A stretch of DNA of 64,000 bases, from NCBI RefSeq assembly GCF_020736705.1, contig NZ_CP085990.1, positions 3,100,001-3,164,000 of the forward strand, in the 5' to 3' direction. Numbering within the stretch: the first letter of the stretch is position 1; each line of letters begins with the position of its first letter. The translations under genes and the position numbers were made by a program. Source of the stretch: Psychrobacter sanguinis (GTDB lineage Bacteria > Pseudomonadota > Gammaproteobacteria > Pseudomonadales > Moraxellaceae). A model generated the notes under the pieces. The model ran no database searches, was not told where the DNA came from, and was given only the letters and a program-made list of their open reading frames with translations. This document shows, piece after piece, positions 8,593 to 16,921 of the stretch.

Positions 8593-9795
8593 ATGTCACT
8601 TTGTCTAAATATGATTGTGAAAGATGAAAGCCACATCATAGAAACCACCTTACAAAATATCTGCCAAAACTTTCCCATTACTTATTGGGCAATCTCAGAC
8701 ACAGGCTCTAGTGACAATACCGTTGCCTTGATAGAACAATTTTTTAAAGACCAAGGCATTGAAGGTCATATCCATCATGAGCCTTGGAAAAACTTTAGTC
8801 ACAATAGAAATGCCGCGCTAAAGCAGTGCGAAGGTAAAAGCGATTATATTTTGATATTCGATGCTGATGATCATGTTCAAGGCAAACTTAATCTACCGCA
8901 GCTGAACTCGAAGACGGATGTAGACAGTTACATGATGCAGTTCACTAGTGAGTCAGGCGGTATAAAGTACCTTCGCAAGCTGATTATAAAAAATGACGGC
9001 AGCTATAGTTGGCAAGGGGTGCTGCATGAATTTTTAAAATGCAACCGCCCTGAAAATGTTGCAGAGATTAATGGTAACTACGCTATTGTCTCTGGTCGAA
9101 AAGGCAATCGCAGTCTGGATAAAAACAAATATCAGAAAGATGCAAAAATTCTAAAAGAGGCTTTCCTTGCTGCTGAAGATACTGAGCTATTGCCCCGTTA
9201 TGCTTTTTATTGCGCTCAGTCTTATAGAGACGCTGCCATGTCTGAGCAGGCCATTGAATGGTACAAAAAACGAGTTGAGATAAAAGCAGGTTGGGCCGAT
9301 GAGATCTATTGTAGTTATATCGAGCTGGGACTGTTATACGAAAAACAAAACGACTTTAAACAGGCGCTATATTACTGGCAACAAGGCATAATCCATGACC
9401 CTAATCGGGCCGAGTGCTGGTATCACACTGCTCGAAGACACAGTTGGAACAAGCACACTGAGTTGGCCTATATTTTTGGTAAACAAGCCAGTGAAGTGCC
9501 TTTTCCTGTGGGCAATCGGCTCTTTATCGTGACCGACATCTATAAATATTGGTCTTATTATGAATGGTGCATCAATGCCTATAAACTACAAAAGTATTCA
9601 GAGTCTTATCAGGCTTTTAAAAAGTTAGTGGCTGCTTGCTCTCAAGACTTGTTAGATCGGGTAGCGCATCAACTCACTCATTACGCAGATTTGATATCAG
9701 AAGACAGTTTTGCTGAGGTCAGCGAATTATCATTAAACCTAAATCGATTAAATAGAATAAATTTGCTGCATGAGACCCTAGCTAATAACAGATAG
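8593..9795 (+). CDS. Family 2 glycosyltransferase with C-terminal TPR-like region
   Basis: The N-terminal 150 residues carry a GT-A fold: SLCLNMIVKDESHIIETTL at the start, AISDTGSSDNTVALIEQFF, then the DXD-like FDADDHV that binds the nucleotide-sugar metal. Residues from about 190 to 330 look like TPR helices (for example MSEQAIEWYKKRVEIKAGWADEIYCSYIELGLLYEKQNDFKQALYYWQQGI), a combination known in bacterial GT2 proteins of unclear acceptor. 400 residues, no signal peptide or membrane helix, so cytosolic. AAGG precedes the ATG. It is not inside a polysaccharide cluster, so donor and acceptor cannot be inferred. Confidence 0.82.
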   Translation: MSLCLNMIVKDESHIIETTLQNICQNFPITYWAISDTGSSDNTVALIEQFFKDQGIEGHIHHEPWKNFSHNRNAALKQCEGKSDYILIFDADDHVQGKLNLPQLNSKTDVDSYMMQFTSESGGIKYLRKLIIKNDGSYSWQGVLHEFLKCNRPENVAEINGNYAIVSGRKGNRSLDKNKYQKDAKILKEAFLAAEDTELLPRYAFYCAQSYRDAAMSEQAIEWYKKRVEIKAGWADEIYCSYIELGLLYEKQNDFKQALYYWQQGIIHDPNRAECWYHTARRHSWNKHTELAYIFGKQASEVPFPVGNRLFIVTDIYKYWSYYEWCINAYKLQKYSESYQAFKKLVAACSQDLLDRVAHQLTHYADLISEDSFAEVSELSLNLNRLNRINLLHETLANNR

Positions 9796-9930
9796 CAGCG
9801 TTAAATCAAACTCTTAGTAATTTGCTATAGTCAGCCTATAAAACCAAAGCTATAAATACAGTACTATAAAACTAAAACCTAAAACTACAAACATAGCACT
9901 ATAACTTTACTTCCGCTCTATAGGACCCTC

Positions 9931-10794
9931 ATGACAAAAAATTTAACTTTAGATGACACAATTAATAAGCATAAAACGCCAACAGTGACCGCACAAACCT
10001 TTTCTTTCAGACCTAAGATTATATTTTTTGATATCGACGATACTTTAAGCCGTGACGGAATCATCGCGCCTCATAATAAAGCCACCTTAGAGCAGCTATC
10101 GAAAACCGATATTAAACTGGTCATTGCCACTGGTCGCTCTAAATCAATCATTCCTGAAGATATTTTAGCGTTATTTGAGTCAGGGGTTTTTGATGCGATT
10201 GTCTGTACCAATGGCCAATACAGTTTCGATAAAAAAGGGATCATTAGCCATTATCCATTAACTTTAGAACAAGCCAGCAAGATAGATGAATTGTGTCGTC
10301 AAGATCATCTTATTCATAAGTTTGACTCAGACACTCATTTGGCTTGGGCCAATGACAATGAACAAATACGCGCCTTTATCGCTATGACACCAAGCTCAAT
10401 CATTGATCCAAATTACTATAAAACCAACCCTGTGTATCAGTGTTCCGTATTTTTTAAAGATGAGCAGCAAAAAATGCAGGAAGTAGATTTTGCGAAGTTT
10501 GGACTAAAGCTGGTTCATTGGCATCAAATTGGCGGCGATATTTTGCCTATTGATGCGTCTAAAGAACGAGGTGTGCGTGATGTTTGCCAGTACTTTAGTA
10601 TCGACATTAATGATGCCATGGCCATTGGTGATGGGTTTAATGATTTAGAAATGTTTGACGCAGTAGGCTTTGCTGTGGCAATGGGTGATGGGCAGCCCGC
10701 TTTAAAACTTAAGGCAGATTGGATTACTGGGAGTATTGAAGAGTATGGCTTACAGAAAGTCTTGCATCCTTTGCTTGAGGTTGCAAACAGTTAA
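9931..10794 (+). CDS. HAD superfamily hydrolase, Cof subfamily
   Basis: Probable sugar- or nucleotide-phosphate phosphatase of the Cof/IIB type. Motif I is FFDIDDTLSRDG (catalytic aspartates), motif II VIATGRS, motif III is the lysine region around DASKERGVRDV, and motif IV is IGDGFNDLEMFDAVGFAVAMGDG. Between motifs II and III lies the C2B cap that sets substrate range. 287 residues with a 35-residue N-terminal lead, slightly longer than usual. AGGA precedes the ATG. Monocistronic, convergent with prfB. The substrate cannot be read from the sequence. Confidence 0.87.
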   Translation: MTKNLTLDDTINKHKTPTVTAQTFSFRPKIIFFDIDDTLSRDGIIAPHNKATLEQLSKTDIKLVIATGRSKSIIPEDILALFESGVFDAIVCTNGQYSFDKKGIISHYPLTLEQASKIDELCRQDHLIHKFDSDTHLAWANDNEQIRAFIAMTPSSIIDPNYYKTNPVYQCSVFFKDEQQKMQEVDFAKFGLKLVHWHQIGGDILPIDASKERGVRDVCQYFSIDINDAMAIGDGFNDLEMFDAVGFAVAMGDGQPALKLKADWITGSIEEYGLQKVLHPLLEVANS

Positions 10795-10830
10795 ACCTTC
10801 ATCAAAGTATAAAATAACCAAATTTCCATT

Positions 10831-10858
10831 GACAAACTGCCATTCACAAACTGCCATT
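10831..10858. repeat. Tandem duplication of a 14-bp unit
   Basis: ACAAACTGCCATT preceded by one variable base occurs twice in tandem, between the HAD phosphatase stop and the shared terminator. A small slippage product with no obvious role. Confidence 0.7.
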
Positions 10859-10860
10859 AA

Positions 10861-10908
10861 AAAAGACCGTCTGGCTTAAGGTCACTACCTCTTACCCAAC
10901 GGTCTTTT
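10861..10908. terminator. Terminator between convergent HAD gene and prfB
   Basis: Outer arms AAAAGACCGT and ACGGTCTTTT pair perfectly, and an inner TAAGGT/ACCT(c)TTA stem sits in the loop. A on one side and T on the other make it usable in both directions. Confidence 0.75.
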
Positions 10909-10936
10909 ACATTCAAGCTAAAGCAGTTTATTGAGC

Positions 10937-12032
10937 CTACAACCCTGCTTTTAAACTGGCTTCAATAAATTGATCCAAATCACCATCTAATACGGCACCG
11001 GTATTAAAAGTTTCAACGCCAGTACGTAAGTCTTTAATGCGAGAATCATCTAACACGTAAGAGCGAATTTGACTGCCCCAGCCCACATCAGACTTATTGT
11101 CTTCAACGGCTTGCTGTTTCTCCATACGCTTTTGCATTTCAAGCTCATACAGCTTAGCGCGTAGCATTTTCATTGCTGTCGCTTTGTTACCATGTTGACT
11201 ACGTTCGTTCTGACACTGCACCACGGTATTGGTCGGTTCATGGGTAATACGAACTGCTGAATCTGTGGTGTTCACGTGCTGACCACCGGCACCGCTTGAG
11301 CGGTAAGTATCGATGCGCAGATCCGCTGGATTGATATCAATGTCAATATCATCATCAATCTCAGGAGACACAAAAACTGCAGCAAATGACGTGTGGCGGC
11401 CATTATTACTATCAAAAGGTGATTTACGAACCAAACGATGCACGCCTGTCTCGGTACGCAGCCAACCAAAGGCATAATCACCGGTCACTTTAAAGGATGC
11501 TGATTTAACCCCTGCCACACTACCGGCAGAAACCTCAGTAACATCCACTTTAAAGCCGTGCGACTCGCACCAGCGGGTGTACATGCGCAGTAACATCTCT
11601 GCCCAGTCTTGAGCTTCTGTACCACCACTGCCTGACTGAATATCAACGAAACAGTTATTAGGGTCCATCTCCCCGTTAAACATACGCTTAAATTCTAAGT
11701 CTTCCACTTGCGCTTGGGCCGCATTTAGCTCTTGCTGTACATCTGAAAGCAAACTTTCATCATCAGCCTCTACCGCCAACTCAAGCATGGCTGCGGCATC
11801 TTCTAGCGTCGTTTCAAGTCCGGTAATGGTATTGATAATAGCGTCCAATTGGCTTTTTTCTTTGCTAATTTTGGTCGCTCGCTCAGGATCATTCCAAAGC
11901 TCAGGGCTTTCCATCTCAAGGTTAACTTCTTCTAGGCGCTCTGACTTACCCTCGAAGTCAAAGATACCTCCGTAGATCCTGTGAACGTGCTGTTAAATCT
12001 TTAATTTGTTCTTGGTACTGGTTGATTTCCAT
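10937..12032 (-). CDS. prfB: Peptide chain release factor 2 (programmed +1 frameshift)
   Basis: Recognises UGA and UAA stop codons and triggers peptide release. The gene is read in two frames: 24 codons from ATG at 12032 to CTT, then an in-frame TGA (11958-11960); skipping T at 11960 continues in the frame that ends at 10937. The product is 364 residues (E. coli 365). In the full protein the SPF stop-recognition tripeptide falls at about 204-206 and the GGQ hydrolysis motif, in [12 protein letters not shown], at about 249-251, matching the family. The residue before SGAGGQ is Ser where E. coli K-12 has Thr. An annotation starting at 11914 would miss 39 residues. The nearest upstream minus-strand gene is a HAD hydrolase 92 bases away. 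Confidence 0.96.
11957..11972 (-). promoter_or_regulatory. prfB programmed frameshift signal
   Basis: On the minus strand the sequence reads CGGAGGTATCTTTGAC: an internal Shine-Dalgarno-like GGAGG, a three-base spacer, the slippery CTT codon, the TGA stop and a following C. Spacing and the TGA-C context match the classic RF2 autoregulatory site, in which low RF2 favours +1 slippage. Confidence 0.96.
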
Positions 12033-12124
12033 AAATATTCCAAAAGTTTAAAGCGATTGTCTTTCAATGAGACAGATGTCTTGAGTAGACCCTATTAGCT
12101 TAGCTCAATTTAATTTAGCCTAAC

Positions 12125-12868
12125 TTAGTTTGGCTTAGGGATAGACCAATCTTCTACTGCCCAGCGATGGGCTAATGCATGAGCATGTAATACCTCGTCT
12201 GGGGTGACTGCTACTGGGACATCAGCCCATTCTAATAAAGGTAAGTCATTTTTTGAGTCTGAGTAACCATAGGTTTTACTATAGTGAATACCCTGCTCTT
12301 GCTTGGCCTTTAGCCACTTATTAAGGTGGTATATTTTACCTTCTTTAAAGTTGGGTTTGTCTGTTAATTTTCCAGTATAACGATTGTCTTTTACTTCAAG
12401 CGGCGTGGCCAGCACATTGGCAGCTTCAATACCAAAGCGCTCGGCAATTGCTGATACTACAAAATCGTTGGTCGCAGAAATAATCACCACATCATGTCCT
12501 GCTTCAAGATGTCGTTGAATAGCCTCGATAGCTTGGGGGCGAATGTGCGGTTCAATTTCAGTTTTGATATACGCTTCTCTAATGTCATGAAGTCGTTCTA
12601 GCGGCAAAGTGGTTAAAAACTCTGCCACAAACTCATTGTATTCCGTCGCATCTAAGGTGCCCTCGATGTACTCTTCATAAAATCGCTGATTGGCGGTTCT
12701 GTATTGCGCCTCATCTACCAAGCCATTTTTGACAATATACTCACCCCATAAATAGTCGCTATCGACATCAAGTAAGGTATGATCCAAATCGAATAATGCC
12801 AATTCTTTACCGTTATTTAGCGCCTCTGTCTGGTTATTTAGCGAACTGTTCGCTGCTTGGTTATGCAT
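12125..12868 (-). CDS. HAD-IB family phosphatase (SerB-like)
   Basis: HAD hydrolase of subfamily IB, related to phosphoserine phosphatase. Motif I ALFDLDHTLLDVDSDYLWG, motif II VVIISATNDFV, a lysine in DKPNFKEGK and motif IV YGYSDSKNDLPLLEWA are all present. In such proteins a helical cap (about residues 35-110 here) selects the substrate; several relatives in gamma-proteobacteria are annotated only as HAD-IB or as histidinol/phosphoserine phosphatases, so the substrate is open. 247 residues. It follows the carbonic-anhydrase-like gene by 87 bases and precedes prfB by 92, so it may share the transcript now altered by the IS insertion upstream. Confidence 0.85.
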   Translation of the reverse strand: MHNQAANSSLNNQTEALNNGKELALFDLDHTLLDVDSDYLWGEYIVKNGLVDEAQYRTANQRFYEEYIEGTLDATEYNEFVAEFLTTLPLERLHDIREAYIKTEIEPHIRPQAIEAIQRHLEAGHDVVIISATNDFVVSAIAERFGIEAANVLATPLEVKDNRYTGKLTDKPNFKEGKIYHLNKWLKAKQEQGIHYSKTYGYSDSKNDLPLLEWADVPVAVTPDEVLHAHALAHRWAVEDWSIPKPN

Positions 12869-12955
12869 TTAGCCCCTCACCCTCTTTACCCAAAAAATTA
12901 ATATAAATTTGTTAATCAAAGCCTATTCTCTACAAGCCCGTTTGTTAAAAATTGC

Positions 12956-13492
12956 TTACTCAGGTGCCTCTATCTGCTGTAAACCGGTTTTAAATTGCTC
13001 TGACTTATGAGCATAATGTAGCGCTGACATTTTGAGCATGGCTGCTTGCTCATCGGTCAAAGTTTTGACTACTTTAGCCGGTGCACCCATAACCAATGAA
13101 TTGTCTGGAATCTCTTTGCCTTCAGTGACCAACGCTTTGGCCCCAATAATACAGTTTTTACCAATTTTGGCATTATTTAGTACCACGGCACCAATGCCAA
13201 TCAAGCTATTCTCACCCACTGTGCAACCATGTAGCATCGCCAGATGACCAATGGTAACGTTGTCACCAATATTTACCTCAATCCCAGCATCGGTATGAAT
13301 AACCGCATTTTCCTGCACATTGGTACAGTTGCCTATATTAATACGCTCATTATCACCCCGTATCACTGCGCCAAACCAAACATTGGCTTTGTGACCTAAA
13401 TACACATCACCAATAACTCGAGCGCTATCAGCCACCCACCCTTCAAAAGGAACGGCAAATTGTGGGGCTTTGTCTAAATATTTATAAATCAT
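12956..13492 (-). CDS. Gamma-carbonic anhydrase-like hexapeptide protein, start codon at IS insertion
   Basis: Left-handed beta-helix protein of the YrdA/PaaY/CaiE type. Hexapeptide turns run from VIGDVYLGHKANVWFGAVIRGDN to NSLIGIGAVVLNNAKIGKNCIIGA, with metal-ligand histidines in IHTDAG and in TIGHLAMLHGC. Relatives bind Zn or Fe and some have carbonic anhydrase activity. 178 residues from the ATG at 13492. That ATG lies inside the 9-bp target duplication of the adjacent IS, so the coding sequence is intact, but its native ribosome-binding site (AAGGA) and promoter now lie beyond the element. An in-frame GTG at 13504, inside the IS inverted repeat, could add four residues (MCRV). Expression probably depends on the IS. 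Confidence 0.9.
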   Translation of the reverse strand: MIYKYLDKAPQFAVPFEGWVADSARVIGDVYLGHKANVWFGAVIRGDNERINIGNCTNVQENAVIHTDAGIEVNIGDNVTIGHLAMLHGCTVGENSLIGIGAVVLNNAKIGKNCIIGAKALVTEGKEIPDNSLVMGAPAKVVKTLTDEQAAMLKMSALHYAHKSEQFKTGLQQIEAPE

Positions 13493-13494
13493 TA
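13486..13494. repeat. Left 9-bp target-site duplication of the IS
   Basis: AAATCATTA directly abuts the left inverted repeat and is repeated exactly at 14682-14690. On the minus strand it contains the ATG of the carbonic-anhydrase-like gene. Confidence 0.95.
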
Positions 13495-14681
13495 CTCTGC
13501 ACACGACAAAAAAACAAAAAAGTCTGTTAAAGCAAAGGCATAATAGTAATTTTTAAGACGAATCAGACTATGCCAAACCTTAACAGACTTAGTGAAACTT
13601 TAACCCAAAACCTGAGTATGAACAAGGCAAGAATCAATTGTTTGAGCCTAATGGTAATAGCCCTGATTACTGCTCAAAGCAGTAATCTTAAAAAAAATAG
13701 CAAGACACCTTCCTGTGGTAAAACCGACAGCCACTATCGCAGACTACAGCGATTTTTTTCCGAAGCGAGGATAGACTACGATCAACTGGCTTTAATGATA
13801 TATCGACTATTTGGGCTAGGCAAAGTCACCTTAACCATTGACCGCACCAACTGGAAATGGGGTAAAAGTAACCTCAACATCTTTATGCTAGGAGTGGTAT
13901 ATAAAGGGATAGCCATCCCCTTATACTGGCAAATGCTAGATAAGCGAGGTAATACAAACCATCTTGAACGCTGTGAACTTATTGAGCGGTTTATCAAACA
14001 ATTTGGCAAAGATAACCTTGAGATGATAGTAGCGGACAGAGAGTTTGTTGGCGAAAAATGGTTTAACTGGCTCACCAATAATCACATACCCTTTGCCATA
14101 CGGATTAAGAAGAACAGTAAAGTTAAGAATCATCATGGCAAGTTGGTACAGATTAAAGAGTTATTTCGCCATGTTGGCCATCAAGAAACATATCGACATG
14201 GGCGAATACTGACTGTCGATGGTTGTTTGGTTCGAGTATTTGCCAAGCGTGATAAAGACTACGGTTTAGTGATTGTGGCAACCAATCAACTAGAAACAGT
14301 GGATGCGATGATAAGCTATGGCAAGCGTTGGGAAATTGAGACTTTATTTGCTTGTCTAAAGGGCCGTGGCTTTAATCTTGAAGATACCCACTTAACCCAT
14401 CTTGATCGGGTCAGTAAATTAGTCGCAGTGAACGCCTTAGCATTTTGTTGGGCTTATCATGTCGGTATTTATAAAGACAAAGATAAGCCGTTAAAACGCA
14501 AGTTGAATTCAAACGCTCGACCTCAAGCCAGTTTGTTTGCGCTTGGCCTGGATGTGTTGATTGAAGGCCTGCGCTTGGTGTTTTTTAACAATGATAAGAC
14601 TGTATTTCGACAGTTAGTTAGCTTTTTAACCCCTAAACCTATGAAAATCCGGTGGGGATGATTTTTTTGTCGTGTGCAGAG
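13495..14681 (+). mobile_element. IS4-family insertion sequence, ISAba1-like, complete
   Basis: A 1187-bp element bounded by perfect 20-bp inverted repeats, CTCTGCACACGACAAAAAAA at 13495-13514 and its reverse complement at 14662-14681, flanked by perfect 9-bp direct repeats. From memory, ISAba1 of Acinetobacter has nearly the same tip (CTCTGTACACGAC), about 1.18 kb length and 9-bp duplications, so this is a relative of it. It carries one intact transposase. Perfect ends, perfect duplication and an open transposase indicate a recent, possibly still active insertion. The transposase points away from the carbonic-anhydrase gene, the same geometry in which ISAba1 activates neighbours from its left end. 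Confidence 0.96.
13570..14661 (+). CDS. IS4-family DDE transposase
   Basis: 363 residues in one frame. The catalytic triad can be read as D91 (LTIDRTNW), D156 (IVADREF) and E257. The family signature Y-(2)-R-(3)-E-(6)-K is exact: Y250, R253, E257, K264 in YGKRWEIETLFACLKGRG. The N-terminal 80 residues are the DNA-binding helical part (LSETLTQNLSMNKAR, YRRLQRFFSEA). The stop codon directly touches the right inverted repeat, as is usual in compact IS elements. ISAba1 was first described with two overlapping frames; here the frame is continuous. Confidence 0.95.
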   Translation: MPNLNRLSETLTQNLSMNKARINCLSLMVIALITAQSSNLKKNSKTPSCGKTDSHYRRLQRFFSEARIDYDQLALMIYRLFGLGKVTLTIDRTNWKWGKSNLNIFMLGVVYKGIAIPLYWQMLDKRGNTNHLERCELIERFIKQFGKDNLEMIVADREFVGEKWFNWLTNNHIPFAIRIKKNSKVKNHHGKLVQIKELFRHVGHQETYRHGRILTVDGCLVRVFAKRDKDYGLVIVATNQLETVDAMISYGKRWEIETLFACLKGRGFNLEDTHLTHLDRVSKLVAVNALAFCWAYHVGIYKDKDKPLKRKLNSNARPQASLFALGLDVLIEGLRLVFFNNDKTVFRQLVSFLTPKPMKIRWG

Positions 14682-14690
14682 AAATCATTA
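14682..14690. repeat. Right 9-bp target-site duplication of the IS
   Basis: AAATCATTA, identical to 13486-13494. Immediately beyond it (minus-strand reading) lies AAAAGGATG, the displaced ribosome-binding site of the carbonic-anhydrase-like gene, and a TATAAT at 14716-14721, its likely native -10. Confidence 0.95.
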
Positions 14691-15182
14691 TTAACATCCT
14701 TTTATATAGTGATTGATTATATAGCGATGGGCTATGGATTAGTGATCTTGGCTATTACCTAGGATTTATTGCGTATAAGTTTTTGCCTATAAATTCTTAC
14801 CTATGGTCATTAACAATAGAAATATAGGGTACAGAGTTAGCCTCTTTATGGATAGATACTTTTATTATTAGATACTTTATAAGTACGAACAAGGTTGTCT
14901 TAAAGTGTTGTTTTTTCAAAAGTATCATTTTTGTTAAAGTGGCTTTTAAAGTCATTAGATTAGCATTAATTTACTTTAAATTTAATAAAATGACTGTATT
15001 CTTCTCTTAATTATATCTGGTAACCAATAATTTTCGAGTCAATTCATTTGATGTTAATTTAACCCATGCTATTATCGCATTTTAAATGAGTATGGCTCGG
15101 ATACTAACCTATATATGACTCAGATAGTCATGAATTAAGTCATAAACAATCATTAACAAATAGCCTTTCTTCTGGACAATTT
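14691..15182. other. Spacer holding displaced promoter of the carbonic-anhydrase-like gene
   Basis: About 490 bases, AT-rich. The left part contains the stranded minus-strand RBS and TATAAT described above. The right part must hold the promoter of the DUF475 gene, but no clear -35/-10 pair stands out. No RNA gene or coding frame recognised. Confidence 0.6.
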
Positions 15183-16265
15183 ATGCGTCATTTTTTATTC
15201 GATATTATATTTACCATTGTTTGTTTATTGGCCGCTGCCTGGTGGGGATTCTCGCATGGTGGTGTCAGTGGTCTAATATCAGCCCTTGCTATTACCGCTA
15301 TCTTGGCAGTGATGGAAATCTCATTATCTTTCGACAATGCCGTAGTTAACGCTTCTATCCTAAAAGGATGGAATGATTTTTGGAAAAAGATATTCTTAAC
15401 TGTCGGTATCTTAGTCGCTGTCTTCGGTATGCGTTTGATATTCCCAATCGTTATTGTGGCCGTGACTGCCAATTTGGGCTTTACTGAAGTCATTAATCTG
15501 GCCCTTAATGAGCCTGCTCAATATGCCGCCCACTTGAATGAGCACCATGCTGAAATTTCGGCATTCGGTGGTATGTTCCTCTTACTCGTATTCTTAACCT
15601 TTATCTTTGGTGACAAAGAAGTTCACTGGTTTGACTGGTTGGAACGTAAATTAGCTCGTTTTAGCAAAGTAGATGCCATGAGTACTTTTGTGGCCATCGC
15701 GGTGTTAATGATTTCATTGAGCTGGGTAGAGGAATCACGCGAGCCAGCAATCTTAATTGCTGGTATTTGGGGTATCTTAATTTATCTTGGCGTCAACGTC
15801 TTATCTAGTCTACTTGAAGGCGGTACTGATTCTGATGAAGATGAAGTGCTTACCGATGCAAAAGGCAATGTCATTACCAATACCGCTGGCGTGTCGTCGA
15901 CTATCTTAAAGGGTGGTATCGCTGGTTTTATTTATCTAGAAGTATTAGATGCCTCTTTCAGTTTTGATGGGGTAATCGGTGCTTTCGCCATTACCAACGA
16001 CGTAATCATTATTATGTTAGGTCTGGCCATCGGTGCTATGTTTGTACGTTCTATGACTCTTTATCTGGTAGATAAAGGCACCTTAAGTGAATTTGTTTAT
16101 CTAGAACATGGCGCGCACTATGCTATTGGCGCATTAGCAATTATTATGCTGTTATCGATGAAGTTCCATGTGCCTGAATTGGTCACGGGTTTAATTGGCG
16201 TAGCCTTTATCGGTTTGTCTTTATACAACTCTATTCAATATAAAAAACGCACTGAGGCTCAGTAA
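15183..16265 (+). CDS. DUF475 (TerC/Alx-like) integral membrane protein
   Basis: 360-residue polytopic membrane protein with the TerC-type signatures: MEISLSFDNAVVNASIL in the first half and the matching VLDASFSFDGVIGAFAITNDVIIIMLGLAIGAMFVRS in the second, each with an intramembrane acidic residue expected to contact a metal ion. About nine hydrophobic segments; a hydrophilic loop with an acidic patch (EGGTDSDEDEVLTDAKGN) separates the halves. TerC relatives act in manganese homeostasis or tellurite resistance; DUF475 members themselves are not well characterised. Monocistronic by spacing. The tellurium label often attached to this family is inherited, not shown here. Confidence 0.88.
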   Translation: MRHFLFDIIFTIVCLLAAAWWGFSHGGVSGLISALAITAILAVMEISLSFDNAVVNASILKGWNDFWKKIFLTVGILVAVFGMRLIFPIVIVAVTANLGFTEVINLALNEPAQYAAHLNEHHAEISAFGGMFLLLVFLTFIFGDKEVHWFDWLERKLARFSKVDAMSTFVAIAVLMISLSWVEESREPAILIAGIWGILIYLGVNVLSSLLEGGTDSDEDEVLTDAKGNVITNTAGVSSTILKGGIAGFIYLEVLDASFSFDGVIGAFAITNDVIIIMLGLAIGAMFVRSMTLYLVDKGTLSEFVYLEHGAHYAIGALAIIMLLSMKFHVPELVTGLIGVAFIGLSLYNSIQYKKRTEAQ

Positions 16266-16366
16266 TAATTAGCCAAAGTGCCACAATTAACCGTTAGTAA
16301 AGCCAACCTTGTTCATCTAAGTTGTTTTTTGCTTATATATGTGAACACTTATTAGGAAAAACACTC

Positions 16367-16921
16367 ATGCTTAATAAGCATAAATCTTTTGCCACTGCTC
16401 TATTACTTTCTGGCTCCGCTTTGGCGACTACTCCTGTTTATGCTGCTAACTCAGGCATAGAAACGGCTGGCGATATTGTGGCAGTCGCCATTCCTGCCAT
16501 TGCTTATGGGTCAACTTACTATATGGATGATCCCGAGGGCCGTGACCAATTTTATAAGTCTTTTGCCACTAATGCGGTCGTCACTTATGGTCTAAAAAAA
16601 GCTGTTGATAAAGAGCGTCCTGATCACAGTGACAATGACTCATTTCCTTCAGGGCATACTTCTGTTGCCTTCCAAGGTGCCAGCTTTATTCACAAGCGCT
16701 ATGGCCTAGAATATAGTATACCCGCTTATATCGGAGCAACGTTCGTTGGCTATAGTCGTGTTGAAGCCGATAAACATGACACTACGGATGTCTTAGCGGG
16801 TGCTGCACTGGGTGTGGCAAGCAGTATGTTCTTGACCAAGAGTTATCATAACGATGATTTAATTATCAGTGCCAACCTAGCTCCTGAGTCATATCAAGTA
16901 GCGATGCACTACAGGTTCTAG
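16367..16921 (+). CDS. PAP2-family phosphatase, exported
   Basis: Type 2 phosphatidic acid phosphatase/vanadium haloperoxidase-like acid phosphatase. The three motifs are present: KKAVDKERPD, SFPSGHTSVAF and SRVEADKHDTTDVLAG, with the catalytic histidines in the last two. An N-terminal signal peptide (hydrophobic ATALLLSGSALATTPVYA) suggests a periplasmic or membrane-anchored enzyme acting on lipid phosphates such as undecaprenyl pyrophosphate or phosphatidate. The frame opens at TTG 16322, but the ATG at 16367 has AGGAAA ahead and starts the signal peptide properly; 184 residues. Only weak hydrophobic segments follow, so it is nearer to soluble class A acid phosphatases than to six-helix PAP2 enzymes. 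Confidence 0.83.
   Translation: MLNKHKSFATALLLSGSALATTPVYAANSGIETAGDIVAVAIPAIAYGSTYYMDDPEGRDQFYKSFATNAVVTYGLKKAVDKERPDHSDNDSFPSGHTSVAFQGASFIHKRYGLEYSIPAYIGATFVGYSRVEADKHDTTDVLAGAALGVASSMFLTKSYHNDDLIISANLAPESYQVAMHYRF

Noticed and set aside
13570-14661. Two-frame transposase needing a frameshift, as first described for ISAba1
   Set aside because: Here a single 363-codon frame contains D91, D156, E257 and the YREK signature, so no frameshift is needed.
14682-15182. tRNA or small RNA gene near the IS
   Set aside because: No cloverleaf arms, GTTCRA-type T-loop or terminator found; the only meaningful signals are the displaced minus-strand RBS and -10.
15183-16265. Tellurite resistance determinant
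   Set aside because: The protein is only a TerC-superfamily relative (DUF475); no ter operon partners are present, so the resistance label is not supported.
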